Of a DNA stretch of 64,000 bases, positions 37,030-51,392 are shown in pieces. The position numbers and the translations under genes are program-made. This stretch comes from Drosophila miranda. Its lineage: Eukaryota; Arthropoda; Insecta; Diptera; Drosophilidae. Within the stretch, counting starts at the first letter, position 1; each line of letters begins with the position of its first letter. The notes below the pieces were generated by a model. The model saw nothing but the letters and a program-made list of their open reading frames with translations. It was not told the origin of the DNA and did not search any database. The stretch spans positions 28,768,001 to 28,832,000 of the forward strand of contig NC_046675.1 in NCBI RefSeq assembly GCF_003369915.1. The letters are read 5' to 3'.

Positions 37030-40000
37030 TGAGCAGGATAATTTTGAAAAGTATAAACAATTTTGAAAGTGTTTTAATATTTCCTTTTTTTTTGTAGTTC
37101 CCTACAACTTTTTGATCTGGCAACGCCTTACACGATTATTCTCATGTGTACTGGTTTCCAAATGGTGTTTTTTTTTATCACTATAAATTTTAATTTTCAT
37201 TTTTTCCCCACAAAACTGTGTTTGTTTTAAGCCAAAAAATGTAAAGACCGAAAGACTGTTGACTGTTCGACAAACCAATTTGAATGACTGGAAAATGTAT
37301 TTCTCATTTGGTGTACAAACATGAGAAAGGATTACTAAAATCATGGCCTACTAAATATTTAGAAAAATGTTGCGGACTGCTTTGATTTTGGTTTCCTCAT
37401 GATGGGCTCTCAACTTTCCCAAAGTCGATTGGAAATTAGTGTAATTGAAACTGTTTAACAGCACTTTGGTGCCCATCAACATGGCGTTGGATGTGATTGA
37501 ATTATTGGACACTTAAATGGGCGGCAAAGTCGTAGGGAGACTCGACTCTTTAGCGCTTTTATCCATTTGCACCTACGGGCTTCGAGGCTTCGACTTCGAC
37601 TGTGACTCTCTCCGCATTTCCATTCCTTCCATTTGTAGGAGGCTTCAACACATTTCCTCCGTTTTGGAGGAGCCTCAACACATCTCTGGCCATACACATC
37701 ACTCACTCAGTCAGTGCTAATGAAGATGTTTCCCCCGAGAGACAGAAAGTGACTCTGAATCTGGCACTGGAACTGGCACTGGCACTTCATTAGTCAGGAA
37801 GTGTTATACATGATGGAGCCGATGCATGGGACTGTAATTTGATTAGGGATTGGGTATACTTATTATATAAATGAGGAATGATTCAAGAGGTTAAGCAATG
37901 CAACTGTAGATTAATAAATTCGATTTCCACCAATCTTTGGCTTGCGATCAATTAAATGCCCGCTACCAACTACTGCGTTATACAATCGCCCAGGCTGTAA
38001 ATCTACCTTTTGTACTGATAAGACCCTCCTCCTCTCTCTCTCTCTCTTTGATATCTGACTCCCCCTAAAGCCAAAGAAAGAAAAACCTAAAGCTCAACAA
38101 TGGCAAAGCGGCGGAGACATTACATAACCAGGCACAATAACCTACAAAAGCAGTCTCAGCCACCCAGCCCCAACGCCCCCTCTCCCCGTGAAAACTAGTG
38201 AAAAATCAACGTAATACAGTTAACAGCTTCTAAGAGAAGAAAGAAACGAAAACACGGAGTTTTGTGTGTGTGTTTGTGTGTGGGAAATTACGACAACGAC
38301 AAATAAATTACAAGCAAACGCTTAAGGTCAAGCGATTTGTGCAGAAAATGAGGCATATAGAAAACATATTGTGGAGATCGTTGGCTTCTTGATAACCAAA
38401 AAAATGAATAGGCCCAAGCGACTGGAGTCAACTGGAGTCGACTGTCGAGGAAACGTGGCTACCACAATTGCTGCGGGGTCAAATGGCGTTGAGAGGTAAC
38501 GAGTCGAGTTAAATCATCGACTTTAACTTGGGAGTCAACACGTGCAGAGGGTTCCATGCCTCTGGCTACGAGTCTCTGAGTCTGTGTCTGAGTCTGGCTC
38601 CAGCTCCAAATCTAGTTGTGTGTCTATGGCTCTAGTTGTGGCTTTGGCTCGGCAACCAGAATTGATTGCCACTTGAGAAGGCCATTTCGATGTCTTCGTA
38701 CATATAAATCAAAAGAATATTTTTTTCAAATTGCAGTCCACGGTCTGCGGCTCGTCTTTGCTATGATTTAGGTGCCACGGATGGGCCGCAGACTTTTTTG
38801 TCTGACATTAGAGATCCGCCGCTCTATGGGGAGTGCCCTCTACAAGGTGTCAATTTGGCGTGCGAGGCATTTTACAATGATTTTCGGTAGTTGGCCATCA
38901 ATTAAATTCGCATTAGACAGTCGATTATTCGGCGAGTATCTATCTACATATATAGAAGAATCCTATTAACTTTTGATTGACTGTGAAAAAGAACTATGAA
39001 AAAGTGATGAGCCATGGCTAACAATTGGGGATTTTCACGAATATCTATTGATGGTGGTCTTTGAATGTATACCATTTCGGGGTATTCCCGTTTTCCCCTT
39101 CGCTTGCGACCCTTTTCTTTGGTGAATGTCTAACCGGCCAATTTTATAACTCCTCGAAAATGTACTCTCATCTCCCAACTAGTTTCGGTTTTTTCGGCTT
39201 TTCGGTCTGTCGTGTCTTCATGTCTTCATGACTTCATTTCACCCACCACCAGTCGACGCTACCACAAGATTGTGCTAAAATTTTATTTTTGCATAATTGA
39301 AAAAATTTAACAACTTTAAGCAAACAAATTTTATGTTAACTGTTGAGCATTTTGTAATTTTGCTCGCGTGCACATTTCTTTTCGCTCTGCCTCTGACCCA
39401 TTCCATTTCTTAACAAAAGCCGAAGCTAAGAAAAATCCCAACATTACAACGTGATTTCCGGAAGTTAAAGCGCAACAAAAGGCGCCTGCGCGACTGTGCG
39501 CCTGCGCAAATGTCGTCGCCGCTGCTGTCGAATTGATTGTTGGTCTCGGAGTGGTGCAGGAGTGGTGGTGCCCTCTGCCGAAGAAGTTAAGGAAAGTCGT
39601 GCGACAACAGCTGCTGCCACGGCAGACATCCTGCCTGCCTTTCGTGCGAATAATGTCATTTGTGTTTGTTTTATAACCGAATTTACAACAACTTGCCACA
39701 ACATCAACTACCTACCACACAAAAAAAAGAAGCTAAACATGCACTCAACATAATTGCATCCAATCCAAGTCAATGCTGTCAATGGAGGACCACTTCCAGA
39801 ACTACCAGTGCCTATACCCTTTCAAAGAGCAATATCCAATCCCCCCATGCGAATCAATGACAGCTGGCAGCCTTCAACGGCAGAGACAGAGACCCCACAC
39901 AGACGTCAGGGAAATTAGCTGACAGGAAAAGCAAGGCAACAAAAAAAACTTAGTTAAACCTTTTCTTTAAACAAACACCTGTCTGGCGGTTTTGCAATTC

Positions 40001-43000
40001 CCTTTAACAGATTGGCGTGATTTGAATTTTTGCAGTAGATGCTTCCTGAAAGAGTGAAAAATGCATGGCTTAGAGAAATTCACTTTTAACAACAACTCTC
40101 GCCTTGGATCTTTCCCCTTACAAACCATCCAAGGAAAGTTCTCTATGATCATCAATCATTTCGAAGGCAATTCTAGAATCTTCAACATCGTCATTCGGAA
40201 AGAACAGGAAACATTGATTCAAAGAAGAACCTTTTCTTTAAACATTATTCTTTCTCTTTCAATAATCTTTCGCCGAAGAACTTTTACCTCATCTTTAAGA
40301 ATAGAAGACCATCAAAAACTATGCCCAGAAATTGTGTAATCTTTCAGATTCAAAAAGACTCTTGCGTCAGCTGCCTTTGCGCATTTTATATATGAAAGAT
40401 CTTAAGAAAAAGTTAATTCCATATTAATGGGTTTTCTTCATTTGCCTTCTTACATAATAATTATAGAAATAAAGCTGTCAGTGGTAGCATAAATTAGTAT
40501 TATAGAAAATAGAAAGGTTTCCTCCACCAAATGGTGTTTTTGCCCTCGCCACAGCAGCATCCATCCACACATTTGACCATTCTTTTGGCTAATTTTATGC
40601 CATGTCTTGTTGGATTTCATAAATCTTTCGGGCTGTGTGGCGAAATTTCGTCCCAGTGCCTAGTGTCTGGGGCATTAAATTAATGTTCTAGCATAAATTT
40701 ATAATTCATGGCGAAAAACACTTCTATGGCGTTGTGGTTCTTTGTACAAAATGATGTTTACCACGAGTTGAGGTCGACTTAATGACCTTTTTGGGGTACG
40801 TGTGAGACTTCTACTTATTAATTATATTATTGGCAGACGTTTTACAAATGCTTCACTGATGGTTGCCGTTGCCGCTAATTAAAGTTTAATATTTCATGCA
40901 ATGTTTTGTCTAATTTTTATAAATTGTTCGGTAACCCGTTTTTGATCCTTTTGGCCATTACTTTTTTCTACATTTGAAGGCCATTTGAATTATTTGAATA
41001 CATATTCAGCAGAGTCGCAAATATTTTTTGTGTTCATTTTCAGTTTTTGATATCTTTATAGCCAGCATTCACGCACTTCTCGGGCGACCACTTGACCTTT
41101 CAATTAATCATGGCTAATATATTTATGTATGGGAGATTTTTCCAGTCTCCCCTTTGGGCTAACGGTAGCTTCTGCTGTCAAGACTTGTTTTTCATCTCTC
41201 GTTTATCTTAAAATTTTCACACCAAAAGTCAGGTTTTTATTTGAATATTTAAGCATTTATTTACTAGTATGTTGAATGTTAAAGCATGCTTAAAATGCAA
41301 ATCGATTGGTGGATGTATAAATTAAGGTTTCTACTATTTTGCTAAAAGTTCAATCAACTTTGAAAGATAGTTTTCATTATGCAAACTGCAAACTTTCCTT
41401 TGAATAAAAAGAACCAACTCATTCGATCGTGTTGTATGCCCTTCAGCTAACTGATTGTATAATATTTTCTGATGAATAGAAAATGCGGAATTCGGTAAGC
41501 TCTCTCATAACCACACCACCCATTCACCATTCAAAAAATTAGAGCAGATAAATATTTGAAATAAATTTTTTTTCCATTACAGAAATCGATTTCCGAACAA
41601 TGGCAACTCGAAAGCATCGCCACAAATGAAATAAAAATGAAATCAATATTTGCAATGACACAAATAAATAAAATCAAGAAACAATTTCTCTTGTCATCCC
41701 CGCAAAATGTTATCAATGGAGATCACTGGGTGAGTGGCACACACAGCACGGCGCTAATTGTAAATTATGGGGTCTCGAAATGGGAATTGGAATTGCTACC
41801 GTGCTGGGGTCTGGTCTGCTATCGAATGACATTTTGCTTCGATATAGAAAATTGCGTATTAATCGTCATCCCAGCATGAGGGCACACAATGGATATTGCT
41901 GCAGCTTTCTTTCAACAAATCAAAGGCAAACAATTGGATTCCCTGCAGCCACAAATCAAATGCTCGTAATCGTAACAAAGAGCAATCGTTGGATCGCATT
42001 AGCCACAATTGTTTGGGCCTTCTTTTTTTGGGAGCGGTTGCAACAGTTGGCCCACACACACATGATGTTGATGGTGCCCTGCGGCACCACCACTTCCGAC
42101 AAGTCATCCAGATATGTACTTCTCAGTTGATAATCAGAAAACGGCTAATTGCAGTAGTCGTCTCTGCATTTGCACTTAACAAAGTGCAGCTAAAAATGGA
42201 AAATTGTTACAAATTTCCGCTTGTCAGCAGGGGCCCCAGTTCCCATTTTCCAGAGTGACAGAAAAACGTGTGAAAATTATGAAATTGCATTTTGATGAAA
42301 CCTCTATTCGGTTAAGTGGATGGATGGCTGGACGGCGCTCCCGAAATAAGAGCTCTTCTCCTCAGCCCAAAATGTGAGCATTTGTCTGTGCCTTTGTGGA
42401 TTTTTGTGGGCCTGAGGTCTGCGGCCCATTTTGAAGTCTCTGCGGCTTTGTCTGGATATCTGAGGGAGATCTGAGATTTGTGTGTCCTGTCATAAAGATC
42501 AAATTTTCTTTTCTTTTGAGCACAGCTCTCCGCCGCTTAATTTGCGCTGAAAATGCAGAGTACCAGCAAAAGAAGTAATTTTTGTTGTTGGTGAATTTAT
42601 GAGTCATTGTTTGAATGTTTGGATTTCGGACTGTCTTTTATCTTCTACGATTTCGCGAGTTCATTAATTCTGCCTCAACGCAGGGAAAATAGATAGGGAA
42701 AGAGTTTTCCTTCAAAGATTTTCTTGTTATGCGTCCCATAAAAGAGGATGAAAGCATTGCCTCGATTTCATTGATTTATTATCCGTAATTGAATCAACTA
42801 ATAATAACAACCTACTTAGACCTATTTCACGTATTTCACTTTGAGCTCATATCAATCACAAGATCACAGACCCGATAGACTTTCTCCCTAACAAAATTAA
42901 ATTTCTATTTACAAAATATACCCAGATGATCCCGCAGACAATCAAAGCAAAACCAACTCAAACCGAGTACTCCAAAATTGAATTAAGTTCAAGAGTTCAG

Positions 43001-43127
43001 GATGAGCAGCCACAAATTGTCGAGTCTCTTATGTAATGGCTTTGCAACAAAAGGCAGGCAAACAGTTTTGGCGTGGCCGGAGCTTGATGTCGAGACATCA
43101 TTGATTTTCACACGACAACAATCGGCA
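37030..43127. other. intergenic, no gene recognised, with the transporter 3' untranslated region at the right
   Basis: About 6 kb of AT-rich non-coding DNA. CT repeats at 38032-38047. TTTATT at 42775-42780 would be a poly(A) signal for the minus-strand transporter. The ORFs at 38772, 39331, 41896 and 43002 lack conserved sequence or lie antisense to the transporter. Confidence 0.45.
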
Positions 43128-45170
43128 TCAGTGCGTCATGGAGCGGCCTTTGGTCTCCGGCAGATAGAGTCCCAAGACAATGAAACCAAACAGGCACATG
43201 CCCGACGACATGAACATGGTGGCGGGCAGGCCCTCATCGTAGATCATGGTGGGATAGATCTTCAGCGCGATGAAGATGAAGGAACTGAACGTGGCCATGC
43301 TCAAAGAGGTGCCAATGGAGCGGATCTAAAAAGGATTAAATGTCAATATAAGCACTTTCCACGGCATCAACTTGCAGCCTACCTTTGCTGGCAACAGCTC
43401 TATGATGATGATAAAGATCAGGGCTATAACACCCACCGATGCAATGACTGCCACGAAGCACATCACCACCAGCGGCAGCCAGCCATTCTCCTCCAGAAAC
43501 TCCGGTGTACAGCAAATCTTCAGCAGAGCAATGGCCAGCTCTCCCAGACCCATGCCAGCCATCGATGTGAGGAGCAGCACACGACGTCCCAGCCGATCCA
43601 CCAGGACAACGGCACAGAGTATGCCAAACAGTTGGGCAGCCCCCACCACAATGGTGCAGGTATTCGGATCCAATTTGTTGCCCAGCTCCGCAAAGATGTG
43701 CGATGTGTAGTTGAAGATGGCGAAGCTGCCCGACAACTGATTACAGATGATCAGCACAAAGATCAGGCCGAATATCTTTATGGTAGGCACATTGACTGCA
43801 GAAAGATAGTTGGAGCATGTTCAGCGGAGTCTCCCCCATAAATTAGAGATAATATCACTCACAGAAATCTCTCCAGGTAATGCTCTGTGTGACGCCGCCA
43901 CTGAGAACTTGGATACGGAACGTGTCAAATTCCATTTTAGCAGCATCATGGTGTGCCACCTCCATATTTTTGGCGGCTGGTGGCGTGAGGTTCTTGTAGA
44001 AGTAGTAAGATCTTTCAGCTTCCCCATCACGACCATGCCTCAGCAGATATTGGGGCGTCTCGCGGAGTCCAATGACTGACACCATAAATATCACAGGAAG
44101 AGCGACGATAATGCAAGGCATCAGATAGTACGAGAGATAGGAGGCTAGTGCAAAGCCTATCATCATTCCCATGCTCACGTACATCATGGCCATGGATGAT
44201 AAAGCACCACGAACGCTGAAAAGAGCAAAAGCGGAAGCTTCCATTAAGAGCTATAGAATAATTGTTGACTACTCTGCAATGGAGCATTGATCCCCGATTT
44301 CTGGGTTTTTCTATAATTGCCATATCTGTAATACACAAATAGGAAGAATTTCTCCGAAGTACTTCAATCTAATCACTTTAAGTAGACAAACGTTAGCCGG
44401 TATTGCTGGAGCTGATGTCTTTATCGTCTGCACGTAATACTTGAACTAATCAACAGCCAGGGATTACCAATAAATCATATATTATACTTCCTCTTGGGCA
44501 CACTTTTTTACTTTTACTTACTCATTGTCGGCAATTTCTGCAATATATATTGGTAGGACAACATAAACACCGCCGCCTGACATGCCAGCGAGAAATCGTC
44601 CCGCATATAAATAGGTTACGTCTTGGGCTGTATAGATAAGGATCCAATATACCTAGAAAGAGAGAAAAATTAATGTGAATCAGACCTTGAGGAAACCCCC
44701 TTCATAGAGTGCTTTATCAGCTCGTACTCATACCATATTGGGAATTGCCAGAATATACATGCACATTTTCCTTCCTATACGATCGAGTAGCAGTCCAAAG
44801 ATTATATTGCCCGCAAGAGAGCCCAGACCGATCAAAGAGCCAACCCTATAGAATATAGTACTATATAGAATGGAACCCTCTTTGGTTCACAGTAATCCAC
44901 ATACCAAGAGGCCTGAACAATGGTCAAAGGTGGTCCTATGGGACTATTTTCGGAGCCCAGAAGTCTCAAAGATGGCGACAGCCAGCCCACCGCAAGGCCG
45001 TGCGTCAGCGTCATTATGTGCACTAAGCGTTATAGTTAGTTATTGATTAGTGCGTGGTTTAGATGGACAACCGAATTGATTTACCCACCCGTCATTGTGG
45101 CAATAAGCTGCCATCGATAGCGCGCACTGAATATACTAATTTTCTTCGGTGGAACTTCATTCAAAATCAT
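43128..45170 (-). CDS. MFS sugar transporter, trehalose/glucose transporter (Tret1) type
   Basis: A 12-helix sugar porter that probably moves a hexose or trehalose across the plasma membrane. Seven exons: 45089-45170, 44905-45022, 44734-44845, 44522-44652, 43863-44215, 43383-43795 and 43128-43325, 468 codons with consistent phases. Family signatures are GLLLDRIGRKM after helix 2, YAGRFLAG in helix 4, RETPQYLLRHGR closing helix 6, NQLSGSFAIFNYT in helix 7, LVDRLGRRVLLLTS after helix 8, ELLPAKIRS after helix 10, and PETKGRS at the C-terminus. The N-terminus is short (about 25 residues before helix 1), as in the smaller fly paralogues. I recall two such genes, CG1208 and CG1213, but could not decide between them. 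Substrate is inferred only. Confidence 0.88.
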
Positions 45171-48100
45171 TTTGTGTGTTTTAATATTCTAACACTTCAC
45201 TTTATTTAGAATGGGTAATGTACTTGGTAAGGCTGCCGTTTGCCTACTGAGAGCTTCCACCGCTCGTTGCAGACGCTTTTGTAGTGAAAATCACATCCAG
45301 ATATGTACTACCTCAATCGCTTTGGTGATGTAAACACTCTTATAATGATTATAAAATTATTCAAGATTAGATTGTGGCAGAGGCCTCCTCAAATTTGTTG
45401 CATGCTGATTAATACACTACACATATTGCTTTGGAGGAGGTCCAAGTGGTAGTTTTAGTTAGCTACGGGGAATTTTAAGAGAAGAAAACTAAGTATACAA
45501 TATATCAAGTAAAATGCGTGATTTTTGGCAATTTTTTTATAGCTACTTGAAACTCAACTGTGTTCTGGTCTTGATAAGAAAATGTAAATTTGTATAGCTT
45601 TTGACTGAATTTAAGCAGAGATTAGCAAAGTCATTGTTTGAGGGTCATAAAGTTGTAAAAATTAATCAGGTTAAACAGTGGATTTGATTGTATTAAGACG
45701 TTTGTTTGCGAGATTAAACAAAGTATTTTAGTTTTCACTTTTAAAGCTCTACAGAGAGAGAGAGAGAGAGGATTCGCGTGTTTAAAATCAAAATTTTCAT
45801 TAGATTAATAAACTTTCGAATTCAATTAAAGTTCAATAATAATACTTCACATATGATACTGGTTGTTGGTAAAGCCTCTTTGATCTGTAGAGCATTTTGA
45901 CACCTGTTTAATGCCACTTCAAGTAATCTTCGATATGATTTACAGATCATAAAACCAGCTACCAACCTTTTATCTAATATGCAAATAACAAATAACTAAC
46001 TAATATATCAGAGGTGATGCTCTACCTTGATGCTGGCTAAGATTCTGACACCTAGGCGTTTTTAGAGCATATTTCATGAGGTTTTGAAACTAGCAAAGGT
46101 TTTATCTTTTAACAATTAAGTTGTTTGCCTTTCGCAGAATGATTATCAAGCAGCAATTTAACATGTTTCATCATAAAAGGAAAAAGAAAATAGAAAACCC
46201 GAGACGGAACAGCATGACAACAAGTTGACGATGGGCTTTGCGGAGAGGTCTCTGGAGTGGGCCCCAATCAGCGATCGTGTCACAATAAATGATTTTCCAG
46301 TGATCAAGTTATTATCTGGCAGTTCCCTGGCCCCAGTCGGTCTCTCATCGACTGTCTTCTCGTAGTCGTAGTCTCGGCTGCTTATATCGATCGATAATGA
46401 TGGGTTCCTGTGCTACCAACTCTCGGCAAACTCTTACATAAATCTTCGGTTGCATCGAGCGGTTGCTGTGCTGGTGCCGATGCTGGTGCTGTGCCCCTGC
46501 CTCATCGTGATTCCTTGTGGAGGAGACGTCTGTATTCGTGGCTGGAGTTGTGCACGGTCGGAGGTCATGCCCTCAGGTTTGTTGTGCAGTTTGTAAAATG
46601 CTCAATAAAAAAAATATAAAATTTTTTCTGTGTCATTTGCATTTGCCTTTGCCTTTGCCTTTGCAAGCCGTGACCATATTATATTATCGTATCCCCTCGT
46701 CTGTGGATCTTTGACACAGCCAAGACAATGAATGCATCACCACCCTCGTACGGATGATAGTAGCTTCTCTGGTGGCCAAAATCCTCCCGGCCTGTATTTC
46801 ATCATTAGCACACAATTGTTGTTTTATAATTCCAAATGCTAAGATATCACTTTGGGTTGTTCAGCTGTCGTTTGAGATAGATTGCACGCCTCTAACAGAC
46901 TAGTGGCGCGGATTCTTTGGCATTGAAATCACTTTTCCCTCGTTTATCTTACGAGTATACTTGTTTTTTTTGTTCACATTCCAGGTGGATGATGTGACAA
47001 AAAGTCGTGGAGTTTCCAGTTTTATTCTTGCCAATCGGAGAGATTTGGCTGTCAACTAACGATGCTGTATTGTCTGAATCATTGCAATTTATTTTGTGGG
47101 TTTTTATTGGTGAAATATATATCTTGAGAAACATTAAAAAGAATTTAAGTTAAGTAAGAAGTTGGCTTAGAATTCGAAGAATTAGAGACCAACCTAATGG
47201 GATGTTTCTGACTCTAACATTATAAAAATAAAAAAAAAGTTCTCTGCCTCTTAGAAAGTCTGAGAAACCTTCAATAATTCTGAGATATGTACAAAAATGT
47301 TTTAAAAATGATAAAAAAATGTTAAAAACATTCTGCTACACGAGAAACATTTATCAAAGCTACCCAAAAACACATAACCCCCGACCATTAATCATGGGGC
47401 TTATCTGTATCATTGATCTTGACAAATGTGGGTCGAGTGCAAAAGCACATTTGAAAATCAGCGTCCACGACAACATGCTCGTAGAAGTAGAAGGGCCAGG
47501 AATGTTGGCTAACTCCCCAGAAGCATGCCTATATTTCAGCCGGCAAAATAGTTGAAATCCTAAAAAAAATGAACAATAAATTCAACAAATTGCTGGTGCC
47601 ACTGCAATGAACTCCAGTGAAGAAGCGGCATGCTGCAGCCAAGTGCTGAATGAATGACGGCATGAATGGATGAGTAATTGAAGGCAGCAAAGTATTGTTC
47701 TCATGCTGTGAGCACGTTGACAGTGTGCTGCTGCCACCCCGTGTGTGTGGGTGCAACATACCGTGGCGTATCTGGCAGAAACTTTCGGCAGCACAGCATG
47801 GGGGCCCGGGCCCGCTAGCCATGGCGAAAATCGCACGTTTCTATGCAAATCTTCTTCGCTTTTCAATCATCTACACGACTAGACCACGGTGGCTTCTGTT
47901 ATTTCTTGTTATTTCTTTTCTTCTTCTTGGATTTTTGTTTTTTTTTTGGCTGTCTGGAGACGTTTTTGGTGGCCTGTAGGCAATAATTATCGCTTGCATT
48001 ACGTATTTCGGCTGCTTCTCGCTTTTGTTTTCGGCTTTGGGTCTTTGGGGCTTTGGTGCTCTGTGGATGCTACGTCGGCTGTGTGGCAGTGTGGCAATCT

Positions 48101-51100
48101 AACTGGGGTTGGCATAGAAAACAGGCGTTAAAATTAACGGGAGTTAAATGGTTTTTCAATTTACAAAAGGCAAAGGCTGAGACGAAACAAGATTGCACCT
48201 AGGGCCACCATCCCATGCATCTCTGATGGATAGTTTGGGGTTAAATATAGGCTAGATGACTTCTGAGATACTTCTACAATGATTTGACACTTTGCCCGAT
48301 CTTCCACTGAATTACTTTTCAACAACAAAATGGAGAAACGACCTTTTAAGGTTGTTGCACAAGGTGTCAGAGAGGAGTTGTATGTGTATTTCCTTTCATG
48401 TGATCTTTAGTTTGGTGTACGCTGGTTTTTGGGCCAAAAATGTGTACAAAATCAATTAGTTGTGGCAATGATTTTCTCCAACAAATTGGCGTGCCATTTT
48501 TAATGAGTTGTATGGAGAAAAATGTCCTTGAAAATATTAGGGAGAGCTTTGATAGATTCTGTAGATACTCCTGACTTATGCAGAGACTCCCAGCATTCCA
48601 ACATTCCTGATAGTAATCTTGAAACATTCCCCATTCAATGCCAGAACCTTTAGCGGAAGACACTGTGGTAATAAAATGTTTATTATAGAGAAACTCTATT
48701 AATTCTTGTAATTCTGTTGAACATTATCAATTGAGCAATTCATTATGATCGCATGCAGCCTGCCATTCTTAATGAGCAAAGCCGCTAACTCAATGTCATT
48801 TGCATCACCCCAGCAGCAATAAAAAAAAAAAAAAAAAAAAAACATTGTCAATAGTTAATAATGGAAAGGAGTCAAACAGTCAAAGTCGAGAACCGAATCG
48901 CCATTAAAATCACGTTAAGCAGGCAACTGGCAGAAGTTAGGAGGCAGGCAGGCCATTACGACCATCACTTCTGATTTTGAATAGAATCCAATGTTAATTT
49001 TACATGAACTACTCATACCATCGCTGGATCACTGGATAGAGATACCATTATGGCAGGCCTTAGTGGAAAATTTCGTGGGAATATTTGTGACTGCGATTAT
49101 TTAAGCATTTTTGCGCTACACCAAAACCATAATCGCTGGCCCAATGAATCGGCATCGGCATCTGCATCAGCATTTGCTGCCTTCGTGTGGAGAAGGAAGC
49201 AGAAGTTGCTTCCAAGATGAGTCCAAGAAGAGGGAGGAAGCCTCAGCATCAGCATCAGCATCGGTTGTATCCAAAAACCAAACGAAAATCAAACAAAATT
49301 ATTATGCAATCGAGTCGATCGCTCGCCAGGTTCCCTCCTGTTTGTGGGCCCCGCAAAGAAGCTGGCCAAAAATCATCATAAAAACTGTCCACTGTCAACT
49401 CCTCAGCTGTCTTCCCTTTTGCCCCATTGTTTTGTGGTTCACAAACACACAAAAAAACAAACAAAATCAAGCTCAGCCAAGAAACAAGAAACGCCTCAAG
49501 TCAAAAAGTCGTCACTGCGAGCATTTCGAATCTTTAATTTGCGATGTTTTTGTGTGCTCTGCCTTCCACGGGCGGGCAATCGAGCAGTCGACCCACAGAC
49601 CCCCCACCCCCACTACGAGAGGCCAGGCCAACTCTTCGTTGGAAACCCTACAAGTGCTTCCCCTTCCTCATTAAGCGCTGATGGATTTTCAAACTGTCAT
49701 CCCGCTGATTGATTGAAATCTATTTCAATTGAATGTGAGCAGCATTTAATGCAATTGTGATATTTATGCAATTTTATGGGAAATTATGAGAAAGCGGGTT
49801 AATCTTTTAAAATGTTGACATATCCAAGACATCAGCCCTAATTGACACACAAATTATTTTGAGCAATTAGATGGATCCCTTTACTTTATTTCTGTCTATT
49901 TGGCTTAAATGGTAATAAGAAGGTTCTTGAACCTTGAAAGAGCTATTCAAATGTCTGTTTTCCCATAAACTAGTTATAAATACTTTCTATGTTCTGTTCA
50001 TTTACTACCAATAGTTCGTATAAAACTCAGTGATATAAAAATGAATAGCTCACAGGTAAAAATACGTACGCTGTTCTCTTCCTAAAGATGAATTCCAAAG
50101 TTTTGCTACATACATTACACGTTTGAAACCAACAATTAAATAAAATATTTCAAATCTAACAGCTACCTTGACAGCAGTACCCGAACCGCAATGTTAAGCT
50201 TTAACAGTCGTAAAGCTTATAGCTCTGTTAAGCTTCGGTTGTCTGCCGAACGCTATCTATCTCTCTCCTCTCTCTTCCGCTGCGACCGGTTGCAAAGGCA
50301 TTTTGTGTTTGGTTTTTGTCTTTACGGCTGCTGCTGCTTTTGGGCTTTGAGGAAGATGTGGCAAAGATCTTCGTTTTGCGGTACGACGACGGGGCGCCCG
50401 CCGACGATGACTCTGATCTCTGTCTTTGCGCCGCGGCTTTGAGAGCGTTTTTCGCTAAACAGAGTTTCGAGTCCGGGGGCCCCACGAACCGCTCAACTAC
50501 TACTAAAGTTGGACGCCGCATTTGCCAATTGAAACATTCAAATGTGAATATCGTACGGGTGAAGACGTCTTCTGTTCGTCTGGCTCCGACTCTGGCTCTG
50601 AGATCCCTCGTACTGTATTTTGTAAAGATAATTTTATGTGGATAACAATCTTAAAAAGTGATTCAAGTGATGGAATTTTTAAACATTTTGTGTTCATAAA
50701 TGATAATTTTTGCAATTTTTTAAGGAAGAAAATAATGAATTTGTAAAGGAACTTACAATAAAGCTATATAAAGGATTATAAACCATAAAAAAATATAAAA
50801 AAATCACTTCAAGTTTTTCACAGTCTTTACCATCATCTACTGCTAATGAACTTGGCCCAAATCCCCAGATTACCCATTAAATTAAATCAATTCCCTTTTT
50901 TCCACTGTGGGATTACAAAAAAAAATTGCTCCTAATGATATATTCATACCGCTGACATGATGAAAAACTTGAAGTGATTTTGTGCTGCCAGCGAGAAAAA
51001 CCATCAACTAAATCGTGATATCTGTGCATTATAACATAATTCCTCTCTAGCCCGAAACAAATAATACACCAAATAATCGACAATAGTGAGACAACATTGC

Positions 51101-51392
51101 CACAACAGTTACACGAAAAAGTGCAACATTATAGCTAATATTCACAAGCGAAACAGAAAACAAACACAAAAAAAAAAACACATCAACTTGGAGAGCGGAA
51201 AACTTTGTCATAAATAAGTTTATAGCTAAACCTACATATTACTTCCATCACGAAACCGAAAGCAGCAAAAAGGAAGCTGTGGAAGATTGAGTTGCTGCCA
51301 CAGTTACTGCCTCAGTTACTGGCGAGTGTTGCTGCCACACAAACTGACATTCAGAGCACCGCTGCCACTGATGCCGCTGATGCCGCTTAAAG
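45171..51392. other. non-coding stretch upstream of the transporter
   Basis: Holds the undefined transporter promoter, a GA microsatellite at 45753-45770, a poly-A run at 48821-48842 and a comparatively GC-rich patch at 50330-50600. The 187-codon ORF at 49111-49674 is unconvincing. A leader-like sequence ends at a strong donor at 51393. Confidence 0.4.
51050..51392 (+). other. possible non-coding leader exon
   Basis: A-rich, stop-filled sequence typical of fly 5' leaders, ending AAAG before GTGAGTGAGG at 51393. It has no long ORF. The left limit is arbitrary. It would need to splice to a distant exon, such as those at 58.9-62.9 kb. Confidence 0.25.

Noticed and set aside
43002..43841. 279-codon ORF on the plus strand
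   Set aside because: It is the antisense shadow of the transporter's last two exons, which match the sugar porter family codon by codon.
49111..49674. 187-codon plus-strand ORF
   Set aside because: No recognisable domain, no conserved pattern, overlapping ORFs in other frames; likely chance.
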